NCBI RefSeq assembly: GCF_034343125.1 | Contig: NZ_CP139957.1 | Coordinates: 1,325,001-1,389,000 of the forward strand | Length of the DNA stretch: 64,000 nt | Source of the DNA: Caldicellulosiruptor danielii | Lineage (GTDB): Bacteria; Bacillota; Thermoanaerobacteria; Caldicellulosiruptorales; Caldicellulosiruptoraceae | Reading direction: 5' to 3' | Shown here: positions 35,083 to 42,531 of the stretch, in pieces | Layout: every line of letters begins with the position of its first letter | Numbering within the stretch: the first letter of the stretch is position 1 | The notes under the pieces: model-generated | What the model was told of the DNA's origin: nothing | Seen by the model: the letters and a program-made list of their open reading frames with translations, nothing else | The model's database searches: none | Program-made: the position numbers and the translations under genes

Positions 35083-36177
35083 ATGGGTAGGATGGAAGAT
35101 AGGATTTATTTAAATTTAAAAAGGGAAGAAAAGAATATTCCAATTGTCTTTATTGAGAGAATAGAAGAAATTAGAGAACATCTTGCATCTTTTAACTACA
35201 CAGATCTTGTTATATTTTCAGACAAGTTGGTCTACAGACTCTACAAAGATTTTATTGAGAGCCTTAAGCCTACTTACCTTTACCTTTTTGATGAAGGTGA
35301 AGAATCAAAGTCAATAGAGTCTTATCTAAAAGCCATTGATTATCTTTTAGAGAAAAATATAGACAGGAAAGCATTGTTTGTTGCAATTGGTGGTGGTGTT
35401 GTTGGTGATGTAGTTGGATTTGTTGCCTCTACATACAAGCGTGGTGTAAGGCTCATACACATTCCAACAACTCTTCTTTCAATGGTTGACAGTAGTATTG
35501 GTGGAAAAACAGGAATTAATTATAAATCCTATAAGAACCAAATCGGGACGTTTTACCAGCCTGAAATGATAATAATTTGTCCTAAGTTTTTAGAAACATT
35601 ACCGAAAAGCGAGATTTTATCTGGTTTAGGCGAGATAATAAAATATGGATTTACCTTAGACAGAAGTATATTGGGTATGAAAGAAAGATTTGAAAAAGAT
35701 GTTTTTGACATATTTCACGATAGAATGCTTGCTATGCAATTGATAAAGAAATCTATTAACTGTAAAGTCAAAATTGTTGAAAAGGACGAAAAGGAATCAC
35801 TCTTGCGAGAGGTTTTGAATTTTGGCCACACAGTAGGTCATGCATTAGAGACCTATTACAATTACTACTTTTCTCATGGCATATTTATTATTTTGGGAAT
35901 GATTGCTGAGATGATACTTTCAAATATGATATTTAATTTTGATTTGTCAAACGTAGATTTTTTAATAAGAATTTTGGAGAAAAATAATATAAAACTTCCT
36001 CAAAAGTTTGATAAGAACCAGATTATCTCTATTATGAAACATGATAAGAAGAACATAAATGCTTCTATAAGGATGGTTTTATTAAAAGATGTGTGTGATT
36101 ATGTTTTAGGTTACGAAGTTAATGAAGATATTTTATATGAGGTACTTGGAAGGTTCGAAAAAATTGTTTTCTCTTAA
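35083..36177 (+). CDS. aroB: 3-Dehydroquinate synthase (AroB)
   Basis: Second step of the shikimate pathway, converting DAHP to 3-dehydroquinate with NAD+ and a divalent metal. GGGVVGDVVGFVAS (about 104-117), YKRGVRLIHIPTTLL, DSSIGGKTGIN and the metal-ligand region NFGHTVGHALE are present. Length 364 is normal. ATG 35083 lies right after AAAAAGG, and ATG 35092 after GGGTAGG; the spacing is poor for both. It stands alone between two terminators, away from aroH. Confidence 0.93.
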   Translation: MGRMEDRIYLNLKREEKNIPIVFIERIEEIREHLASFNYTDLVIFSDKLVYRLYKDFIESLKPTYLYLFDEGEESKSIESYLKAIDYLLEKNIDRKALFVAIGGGVVGDVVGFVASTYKRGVRLIHIPTTLLSMVDSSIGGKTGINYKSYKNQIGTFYQPEMIIICPKFLETLPKSEILSGLGEIIKYGFTLDRSILGMKERFEKDVFDIFHDRMLAMQLIKKSINCKVKIVEKDEKESLLREVLNFGHTVGHALETYYNYYFSHGIFIILGMIAEMILSNMIFNFDLSNVDFLIRILEKNNIKLPQKFDKNQIISIMKHDKKNINASIRMVLLKDVCDYVLGYEVNEDILYEVLGRFEKIVFS

Positions 36178-36206
36178 AATGCATCAGTCTGACAAAGTCA
36201 AGAAGC

Positions 36207-36276
36207 AGCTCCCTTGTCTTGGCTATATAGCTTACGAATTATAAAAACAAATGCCAAGAAAAAGGGAGCTTTTTTA
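36207..36276 (+). terminator. Large two-part hairpin terminator after aroB
   Basis: AGCTCCCTT (36207-36215) pairs with AAGGGAGCT (36262-36270), and inside it TCTTGGC (36217-36223) pairs with GCCAAGA (36253-36259). A TTTTT run follows. The right arm and the sequence after it recur in altered form near 39756. Confidence 0.75.
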
Positions 36277-36289
36277 TGTGTTAATTCTA
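36251..36289 (+). repeat. Copy 1 of a diverged repeat (partner at 39756-39789)
   Basis: ATGCCAAGAAAAAGGGAGC and the following T-run, ATGTGTTAATT, are nearly repeated at 39756 as ATGCCAGGAAAGGGGG, T-run, ATGTGTTAATT. At the second site the T-run and ATGTGTTAATT carry the stop codon and last residues (INT) of the - strand gene. Read on the - strand, the first copy also gives I-N-T-stop, so it may be the 3' remnant of a lost paralogue. Confidence 0.5.
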
Positions 36290-36381
36290 ACTAATTTCTG
36301 CATTGTTACAGATTGTAAAGTATGAATCATATTTCTCTTATAACTTTGCATCAAAAGTTTTAAAAAATTTTTAAAAACCTC

Positions 36382-36432
36382 TTTTCAAATTGGTTTTACT
36401 GTTGTAATATATAAACATAATCATAATTGTAT
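36382..36432 (+). promoter_or_regulatory. Orphan BlaI-type promoter/operator (copy E)
   Basis: TTTTCA (36382-36387), 17 nt, TAATAT (36405-36410), with a dyad TTTTAC-TGTT-GTAATA over the -10 and a second, weaker dyad CATAATTGTA 25 bp further on. No + strand gene follows; it points into the 3' end of the - strand gene 36485-37612. The downstream text AGAGGGTGT...GCAAAT resembles the leader at 40733-40748, so this looks like a stranded promoter copy. Confidence 0.55.
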
Positions 36433-36484
36433 AAGATTGTATAAGAGGGTGTCTATGCAAATTTTTAGCACCCCCTGTAACTTA

Positions 36485-37612
36485 TTACTCAGTGAGCAAA
36501 CTTAATGAAATTTTTTCTGGAACCACTTTGTGACTAACAAGTGCTATATTTTTACCATTCCATATAGGCTCAAATTTATACATTTTTTTGTCTTTAATAC
36601 TGTATACCACAACATTATACTTTACTTTATTATTTTTAACTTCCTTTTCGCTGAAAATAAGATAGTTATTGTTTAAAAATTTAACTGAATCGTATTGTAC
36701 CACACTATTTGTAGTAGGTATCTTAAATGTTTCAAATGAACTTTTACTTCTATTAAGTTTCATAACTCTTATTAAATTTTTTTCAGGATATGATGCCTCT
36801 TTTATGGATTGTATATCTGTTATAAAAGCAAATATTCCATTTGGTGCTATATCAAAATGTTGTCTTGGCGGATATGGTAAATTATTAATAGCAGGATAAG
36901 AAGTTGTATTTACTACTTTTAAATTATTTTTATCAAACCAAACAATTTTGTATGGATAGGTAGGGAGATAAATGACTTTTTCACTGTTTTTATTATATTC
37001 TTTGAATTTAATTTCCTGAATCCAGGTGATAAAAATAAGTTGATTGTTAATTTCAGATGGTGCAAATTGAATCGTGTTAATTTGTGAATTCTTAGGAGCA
37101 GCAATAAGACTATTAATAACAATTTCTTTTATTATTTTTTCGGTTTTAGTATTCCATATTTGGATACCAGGCTTACCGTTAGGGTTATGAGGAACATTAT
37201 AAGTTAATAAAAGTTCATTATTCAGCCAATGTATAAAAAATTGCTCACTAAAATCTTTGGTAAGCCAATGTTCTTTTTTTGTTTTGAGATCAACAATTAA
37301 AATATTCTGTGAATCTCTTTCTTTGTTCCAGGTTGAAATTGCTATATATTTACCATTGGGTGAAATAGCTGCTTCAGGATTAGGTCCTCTTCCACCTTTC
37401 CAAACAAGATACAAAGTAGGTCTTCTACCTTGTAATAGTTCTTGTATATCCCAAGCAAATATTGCATTTTGATTTACTCCAAAAGAAGATTTTAACCACG
37501 TGGAAGAAAGTATTAAATTTTTATTTCTGTTTGTGCAATTGACATGAATGTTGATGTTTGTGATAAAAAAATATACTAATACAATTAAGCTTACTATTAG
37601 TTTATTCTTCAT
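36485..37612 (-). CDS. Exported beta-propeller-like protein, unknown function
   Basis: A 375-residue protein with an N-terminal signal or anchor (MKNKLIVSLIVLVYFFITNI) and no lipobox. The rest is beta-rich with WD40/TolB-like strands such as AAISPNGKYIAISTWN, ILIVDLKTKKEHWLT and FDIAPNGIFAFITDI, which suggest a six- or seven-bladed propeller outside the membrane. AGAGGG precedes its ATG on the - strand, 22 nt after the RlpA-like reading frame, so both share promoter F. Similar proteins are encoded at 38377 and 42532 in the same island. No catalytic motif is seen. Confidence 0.65.
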   Translation of the reverse strand: MKNKLIVSLIVLVYFFITNINIHVNCTNRNKNLILSSTWLKSSFGVNQNAIFAWDIQELLQGRRPTLYLVWKGGRGPNPEAAISPNGKYIAISTWNKERDSQNILIVDLKTKKEHWLTKDFSEQFFIHWLNNELLLTYNVPHNPNGKPGIQIWNTKTEKIIKEIVINSLIAAPKNSQINTIQFAPSEINNQLIFITWIQEIKFKEYNKNSEKVIYLPTYPYKIVWFDKNNLKVVNTTSYPAINNLPYPPRQHFDIAPNGIFAFITDIQSIKEASYPEKNLIRVMKLNRSKSSFETFKIPTTNSVVQYDSVKFLNNNYLIFSEKEVKNNKVKYNVVVYSIKDKKMYKFEPIWNGKNIALVSHKVVPEKISLSLLTE

Positions 37613-37634
37613 TATTATCCCTCTGATTATTTAT

Positions 37635-38024
37635 TTAGTTAAAAAATTGCTTAACCTGAAGCCATGTCCGTCCATAAATCAAATTACTTTCTTGTCCACT
37701 TAACTCTTTCATGTAATTGTAGGATATATCCATTATACGATATACTAAATCTGTATTGGGTATTTGATTTGGTCCGAAATCATTTCTATATAACACTAAC
37801 TTTTTATTGTTTTGTAAATTGCGTACTTCCACTTTAGTATTATAAGGCACATCTTCCCAGCGATATGGTAATGCTACATTTTTGCTTGATGTTCCTTGAT
37901 AACTTGAAATCTCACCGTAAGTTAATAAATAATTGTCGTCATATTTTGTCCCTATTGCGTCACAAATCAACTCCTTTCTTAGATTAAGAAATTTGAAAAA
38001 TTATAATTGTCTACTCTTAAACAT
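37635..38024 (-). pseudogene. RlpA-like (double-psi beta-barrel) gene with a broken 5' end
   Basis: From 37970 down to 37635 an open frame of 111 residues contains VPYNTKVEVRNLQNNKKL, YRNDFGPNQIPN and YRIMDISYNYMKEL. This is the NDxGP and R-I-x-D-x-S pattern of RlpA/DPBB proteins, which act on peptidoglycan. The best start, ATG 38024-38022 behind GAGGTGA, is in frame but meets TAA after seven codons (MFKSRQL). The only later start, TTG 37970, touches its AAAGGAG site with no spacing. No signal peptide is found in either part. The gene is probably decayed, or the seven-codon ORF is a leader peptide. Confidence 0.55.
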
Positions 38025-38062
38025 TTTCGACTCACCTCTTGAATAGTTTTTTATTGATTATT

Positions 38063-38096
38063 ATTATACTACGCATGTAGTAACACTACAACTGTA
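38063..38096 (-). promoter_or_regulatory. BlaI-type promoter/operator (copy F) for the - strand pair
   Basis: On the - strand: TTGTAG (38091-38086), 17 nt, TATAAT (38068-38063). The inverted repeat TACTAC-GCAT-GTAGTA (38067-38082) covers the spacer and the edge of the -10. TACAACTGTA (38087-38096), an exact TACA-N2-TGTA dyad, covers the -35. Dyad centres are 17 bp apart, the same as in copy G. Confidence 0.7.
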
Positions 38097-38251
38097 AGAT
38101 TAGACAAAAAATAAGCACATTCTCTCAATTTTTTGGTAAAATATCATACTATAAGTTCTAATAACTAATTTTCGGCATAGATGAATAGAAAGACATCTTT
38201 AGGCTTGAATCTTTTTATATAAAAATCTCCAAAAAACTTTTTAAAAACATC

Positions 38252-38304
38252 TTTACAAACTAATTTTTACTATTGTAAAATATATTATGTAATTACATTG
38301 GTAA
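38252..38304 (+). promoter_or_regulatory. BlaI-type promoter/operator (copy B)
   Basis: TTTACA (38252-38257), 18 nt, TAAAAT (38276-38281). Dyad 1 TTTTAC-TATT-GTAAAA (38265-38280) is identical to that of the blaI promoter; dyad 2 TTAC-ATTG-GTAA (38293-38304) is imperfect. Drives the gene at 38377. Confidence 0.7.
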
Positions 38305-38322
38305 AAAGAGAATAATGTAGAA

Positions 38323-38370
38323 ATGAAAAAAGGATTTATTAAAGCCAACAGAAACAAAATTAGAGGAAAA
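38323..38370 (+). repeat. Remnant of the first codons of blaI carried with promoter B
   Basis: This stretch matches 43964-44010, the start of blaI, with one extra A near the start. Read one base on, it gives KDLLKPTETKLEEK against KDLLKPSEAELEVMK in BlaI. It is therefore copied blaI coding sequence, now serving as 5' leader of the next gene. Confidence 0.7.
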
Positions 38371-38376
38371 GGAAAA

Positions 38377-39597
38377 ATGTGTAATTTATTAAAAACGACA
38401 AAAAAGATATTTATCATTACTTGTGTTTTTGTTATGTCTTCTTTTCTTAGTCAATTGTTATTGCAAATAGTCTATACTAAAGACTTTTTTGAATATTTAC
38501 CCAAAAACGAAGTAAACTTTAATAGTATCCTTTTGAAAACATTTAAAAAGAATAAAGATGAAAATTTGATTATTGCCATTGACTCAAATAGATTTATTGG
38601 ACTTTCTAACAACGAAGATGCATATTTTATTAAAGACTTCAAGAAAAACTATAAAAAGTTGATATACAAAATTACTGAAAAAAACTTTCTGAGCATTGCT
38701 GAAAATTTTGATGGAAGATATTTTTATTGGATAGAAGGAGAAAGAAGAAAAGGGTATTTATATCAAAGTTGTAATTGGAAGTTATATGCATATGATATTA
38801 ATACAAATACTATCTACTTGATTGATAAATGTAATGAAACGAGTATTTCGGCCAATGACGATATGAAAGCCAAGGCAAGTGTTATGTGGAAAGATATATT
38901 TGCCTACAATGGCAAAGTTGTTTACTTAAACTATGAAAAGGATAAGAAAGGAATTATCTATTTAGTTGTAAAGTTATTTGATATGAAAACAAAAAAATAT
39001 TCCATTATCGAAAAAATACCTGAGAAAGAAAATAGGCTAATATATCCTCCATCTATTTATGGTGATAATATAGTTTGGTGTATATCCAATATTACCGAAA
39101 CTCATACAATGAGGACAGAAAGTGGAGAAATATATTTATATAATATCAAGAAAAAGTTAAAAACGAAAATCTCTCCTAATAACGAACTTGTAATGCCAAG
39201 AATTTATAAAAATTATATTATTGCTCTTCGCCATATAAATGGCATAAGTTCTCAAGATCAAATAGTTTTATGTGATATATCAAAAACACCAATTAGATGG
39301 AAAATAATAGTTTACCCTGAGTTGTATTCGGTGAAAAATTCAAATATGATTATGTTTGCAGATCCATATATTTCAGGAGGATATTTGTCTTGGTACGGTA
39401 ATTACTTGAAAGATAGTATTTATATATTTTCATTAAATGATTTAAAATATTACAAGATTCCATATTTAAAACCGCAAAAAGGATATTCAAATTATATCAT
39501 GCTTTACTCTGAAAATCCTTCTACCAATTTATTTATCAGAAGTTATTTTAAAGACAATACTAACGAAAAATATAGTGAGTATTTAATTTTGAAGTGA
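38377..39597 (+). CDS. Membrane-anchored beta-propeller-like protein, unknown function
   Basis: From ATG 38377 (AGAGGAAAAGGA just upstream) the product has 406 residues. A basic start (MCNLLKTTKKIF) is followed by one hydrophobic segment (about 11-33), then an extracellular beta-rich part with repeated YLY/YAYDI and IYLYNIKKKLKTKISPNN strands, as in TolB/DPP-like propellers. ATG 38323 would add 18 residues that are really a shifted blaI remnant, so it is rejected. It is under promoter B and ends at a strong terminator. No enzymatic motif is recognised. Confidence 0.65.
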   Translation: MCNLLKTTKKIFIITCVFVMSSFLSQLLLQIVYTKDFFEYLPKNEVNFNSILLKTFKKNKDENLIIAIDSNRFIGLSNNEDAYFIKDFKKNYKKLIYKITEKNFLSIAENFDGRYFYWIEGERRKGYLYQSCNWKLYAYDINTNTIYLIDKCNETSISANDDMKAKASVMWKDIFAYNGKVVYLNYEKDKKGIIYLVVKLFDMKTKKYSIIEKIPEKENRLIYPPSIYGDNIVWCISNITETHTMRTESGEIYLYNIKKKLKTKISPNNELVMPRIYKNYIIALRHINGISSQDQIVLCDISKTPIRWKIIVYPELYSVKNSNMIMFADPYISGGYLSWYGNYLKDSIYIFSLNDLKYYKIPYLKPQKGYSNYIMLYSENPSTNLFIRSYFKDNTNEKYSEYLILK

Positions 39598-39640
39598 ATA
39601 ACCAACAATTGTAAATTGATAATGTTATTTGATTGAGATA

Positions 39641-39680
39641 ACTGAGGCTGTAAAAAGAAACAGCCTCAGTTTTTTGTTTT
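39641..39680 (+). terminator. Rho-independent terminator
   Basis: ACTGAGGCTGT (39641-39651) pairs over 11 bp with ACAGCCTCAGT (39660-39670), followed by TTTTTGTTTTTTTTT. Confidence 0.9.
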
Positions 39681-39755
39681 TTTTTATAAAAAGAGTAAAT
39701 AAAAAGTATTTTAAAATCCTCATATTGGCTGTCTTTAAGTTACAAATAAAAGTTT

Positions 39756-39789
39756 ATGCCAGGAAAGGGGGTTTTTTTATGTGTTAATT
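39756..39789 (+). repeat. Copy 2 of the diverged repeat (partner at 36251-36289)
   Basis: Shares ATGCCA(A/G)GAAA, the G-rich block, the T-run and ATGTGTTAATT with the first copy. Here the left arm of the hairpin (AGCTCCCTT at 36207) is missing, so it cannot fold as the aroB terminator does. It overlaps the end of the - strand gene. Confidence 0.5.
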
Positions 39790-40346
39790 TTGAACATATA
39801 AAGTATTCCTTTTTCTGCATCGTATATTGCCAAAGAAAAATCATATGAGTAGAGGTTGTCAAGAGTTCTAATATCAAGGTTCTCATAATCTATAAGCTTT
39901 GCTGTTAAAACTGACCTGTCACCTACTGCTTTCCAAAATCCTTTAGAAATTTTAGGAAGATCAACTTTTTTTGCAAATCCTATTCTTTCTAAAGTATTGC
40001 CTGATGAATCTTGTACTTTTATGCCATACATAAGTATTTGATATGCCGGGCTCAAGGGTAGTTTTCTCCAATTTTTCTGTTTTGCGATATATGAAGCAAA
40101 ACTTTTCTTACCGTCAGAAGTAAAATGGAATTTATATAGCTTCATCCCATCATTGTGAAAACCACCATAGTCATCATACATTTTTTCTGACACTGTACCT
40201 TTGGGGAATCTTAAATTAAAAGTTTTTTCAAATTCTTTTACTCCACTGTCCTGTGAGGATAAAAGTTTAAATGAAAAAGCTGTGATTATAAAGATGGTGA
40301 GAAATAAAACTAAAATAATTGCTGAAAAGATAAAAAATTTTTTCAT
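39777..40346 (-). CDS. Membrane-anchored hypothetical protein
   Basis: A 189-residue protein with one N-terminal membrane segment (FIFSAIILVLFLTIFIITAF, about 4-23) and an extracytoplasmic part of mixed alpha/beta character with no recognised motif. The - strand ribosome site AGGTGA precedes its ATG. A BlaI-type promoter (copy G) lies about 230 nt upstream on the same strand. I do not recognise the family. Its last codons lie in a short repeat shared with 36270-36289. Confidence 0.6.
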   Translation of the reverse strand: MKKFFIFSAIILVLFLTIFIITAFSFKLLSSQDSGVKEFEKTFNLRFPKGTVSEKMYDDYGGFHNDGMKLYKFHFTSDGKKSFASYIAKQKNWRKLPLSPAYQILMYGIKVQDSSGNTLERIGFAKKVDLPKISKGFWKAVGDRSVLTAKLIDYENLDIRTLDNLYSYDFSLAIYDAEKGILYMFKINT

Positions 40347-40576
40347 TGTTTGTTCACCTACTATTTTTTATAAAATTTTTTTCCAATGCCCAGTTATTTA
40401 AAATCTGCGTTATAGCTTTTGTTAAATTATGATTGAATCTACTTTAATCTCAGACTTCAATTTTGAAAAATAATTTTTGTATACTGACTTTGTTCTAATT
40501 TTTTTATGAGTAAACCTTCCGCACAATTAAAAGTATGGAATATTTTTGCGCATCTTTAGCTATTTATTTTGTTGTT

Positions 40577-40611
40577 ATTATACTGCATATATAGGAGCAA
40601 TACAATTATAA
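40577..40611 (-). promoter_or_regulatory. BlaI-type promoter/operator (copy G)
   Basis: On the - strand: TTGTAT (40605-40600), 17 nt, TATAAT (40582-40577). Degenerate dyads TGCATATATA (40584-40593) and TACAATTATA (40601-40610) have centres 17 bp apart, as in copy F. The 230 nt between it and the gene start at 40346 are AT-rich with no ORF or hairpin that I can support, so this may be a long or partly decayed leader. Confidence 0.55.
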
Positions 40612-40648
40612 AATTAACATAGATAATCTGAAAATCTTTTAAAACTTA

Positions 40649-40701
40649 TTGACAAACAAATTTTACATATGTATAATATAGATGTAATTACAAATGTAAA
40701 A
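40649..40701 (+). promoter_or_regulatory. BlaI-type promoter/operator (copy C), consensus sigmaA
   Basis: A perfect TTGACA (40649-40654), 17 nt, TATAAT (40672-40677). Exact dyads TACATATGTA (40664-40673) and TACAAATGTA (40689-40698) have centres 25 bp apart. This is the strongest promoter of the set and would need tight repression. Confidence 0.75.
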
Positions 40702-40715
40702 TAACATGGGTTTTA

Positions 40716-40739
40716 ACCTTCTTGAGCGCTTAAGAAGGT
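40716..40739 (+). other. 5' leader hairpin before the NlpC/P60 gene
   Basis: ACCTTCTT (40716-40723) pairs with AAGAAGGT (40732-40739) over an 8-nt loop. No T-run follows, so it is not a terminator; it could protect the mRNA 5' end. The ribosome site AAAGGAGGG lies after it. Confidence 0.4.
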
Positions 40740-40770
40740 GTGCAAATAAAAATAAAGGAGGGCATTTGTT

Positions 40771-42495
40771 ATGAAAAATTTCAAAAAAGTAATAACTTAT
40801 TTGATAGTTTGTAGCCTGGTTCTAATATCGATTTTATCCTTTTTAACTGTCAAAAGCAAAGCACTTGAAAGTAGAGAAGATGAAGAGAAACTTTGGCTTT
40901 CGCATTTTGAAGAAGTTATAACTATTCCTGTATCTGAAAAAGGGATTGAATATGTCTCAGATATGACCGGAACAGGAGGACCAGAGGCTTTCGATATTAA
41001 AGGTAATAAAGTGTATATTGTTGATAATGCGCATCACAGAATTTTAGTCTATAACAAGAGTTCTGGCGAATTTATTGAAGAAGTTAAATTTCCTGAAAAT
41101 ATAGTATGGGTGTCGGATATATCTGCCGATGGAAAAGGAAACTTATATTTATTGGGTGGAAATTATCATGGAGACTGTCTTGTAACAATAACAAATGACA
41201 AAATTAGAATTAATAGCTTGCCAGATAGGCAGCAAAAAGGTAATTGTATAACAATCTCAGGTTTTGGTTCTGATGAAAATGGACCATATGTTGTATATGC
41301 AGATTTGAAAGAAATAAGGACATTAAGATTTGGAAATACCACAGGCAAGACAAGTAACCTGGATGCAGATAAACCAGATAGTGCTACAGTTGTTGAAGAG
41401 AAAAAAGGCTGTTTAGCACGTGATAAAGCTATATGGAAACTCAATATTCAAGGCATAAAATGCATAAGTGGTCAGGTCATAACACCAGATGGAGATGTTG
41501 TGACTGTTACTTTTCCTTTGCAGTATCAATTAGGAACAAATAGTTATATAGGATCGATTGGCAAGACGATATTCTGGAAATTAGAAGATGGCAAAAGCTA
41601 TACTATTGCAGGGTATGATAAAAAAACTGGGGAGATAGATAAAGTCGTTAAAATACCTTTAAGTGTTTACAGTGTTATTCCTGAAAAAGGCTTTCTTGTA
41701 GAAGATAATGATGTTTATGTTTTGGTACCATCTCAGGAAAATGTCTATGTCCTTAAAGTGACTACTTGGCAATCTGCTGATGAGTTTATGAAAGAATTAG
41801 AAAAAAATGATAGCATTTCAGTAAATTCATCAGAAAAATTGAATGAACAAACAAAGAGTCAAGTTTCCAACAATAGAGATATAGTAGTAGCTACTTCTGT
41901 TGTAACAGTACCAAGGTCTCAAATAATTTCAACAGCGCAGAGTTATGAATGGCACCAGTGGTACTGTAGTAAAGTAAATTATGATGGTTCTAATTTGAGT
42001 GCAAGTAATCGACAATATTGGCAAAGACCTCGCTTTATAACTAATTATAATACAAATTATTACCAAGTTCCTTATTGCTGGGGTGGTTTTAGTTCATTAT
42101 CTGGTTTCGACAATGAAATTCAACAAGGATATGCAGCTGGTAATGTTAATACAAACGCACCTGGTTATATAGGTGGAACAACAGGTGTTGATTGTTCTGG
42201 ATTTGTAAGCAGATGTTGGGGGTTATCAAGGCATTATCATACTTCAGAATTCCCCAGCATTGCAATAAAGTTAAATAGTTATTATGAATTACAACAAGGT
42301 GATATTTTATTAAAAAACAGTAGTGGTTCTGGGCATGTTAGATTATTCTATACGTCAAATTCATCTGGTCAATTTGTAGTCTATGAAAGTACTACATCGA
42401 TAGTTAATGGCAGTTACACTGATAGAGTTATATCTATGGGATATACATTATATGAGTTAGTTAATGATGGTTATCAAGCGTATTCACCCTATTAA
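40771..42495 (+). CDS. Secreted propeller protein with C-terminal NlpC/P60-type domain
   Basis: A 574-residue protein with a signal peptide (basic MKNFKKV, then a hydrophobic core; cleavage likely after KSKA near 33). The N-terminal part (about 50-330) is beta-propeller/NHL-like, e.g. AFDIKGNKVYIVDNAHHRIL. A low-complexity linker (about 345-380) follows. The C-terminal part (about 395-574) has the NlpC/P60 motif GVDCSGFVSRCWG with candidate catalytic Cys475 and GHVRLF with His522. Such domains cut peptidoglycan stem peptides or related amides. It is under promoter C and in operon with the gene at 42532 (36 nt gap). A 96-nt piece of it recurs at 48185. Confidence 0.72.
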   Translation: MKNFKKVITYLIVCSLVLISILSFLTVKSKALESREDEEKLWLSHFEEVITIPVSEKGIEYVSDMTGTGGPEAFDIKGNKVYIVDNAHHRILVYNKSSGEFIEEVKFPENIVWVSDISADGKGNLYLLGGNYHGDCLVTITNDKIRINSLPDRQQKGNCITISGFGSDENGPYVVYADLKEIRTLRFGNTTGKTSNLDADKPDSATVVEEKKGCLARDKAIWKLNIQGIKCISGQVITPDGDVVTVTFPLQYQLGTNSYIGSIGKTIFWKLEDGKSYTIAGYDKKTGEIDKVVKIPLSVYSVIPEKGFLVEDNDVYVLVPSQENVYVLKVTTWQSADEFMKELEKNDSISVNSSEKLNEQTKSQVSNNRDIVVATSVVTVPRSQIISTAQSYEWHQWYCSKVNYDGSNLSASNRQYWQRPRFITNYNTNYYQVPYCWGGFSSLSGFDNEIQQGYAAGNVNTNAPGYIGGTTGVDCSGFVSRCWGLSRHYHTSEFPSIAIKLNSYYELQQGDILLKNSSGSGHVRLFYTSNSSGQFVVYESTTSIVNGSYTDRVISMGYTLYELVNDGYQAYSPY

Positions 42496-42531
42496 TTTAT
42501 AATTGATGAGAGTATTGTTGGAGGAATATTT

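Noticed and set aside
37971-38062. A signal peptide for the RlpA-like protein upstream of 37970
   Set aside because: The translated stretch FFKFLNLRKELICDAIG is too short and basic for a signal core, and is cut off by a stop codon.
41869-41938. A separate gene for the NlpC/P60 domain
   Set aside because: The linker is continuous and in frame with the propeller region; there is no ribosome site before the hydrolase part.
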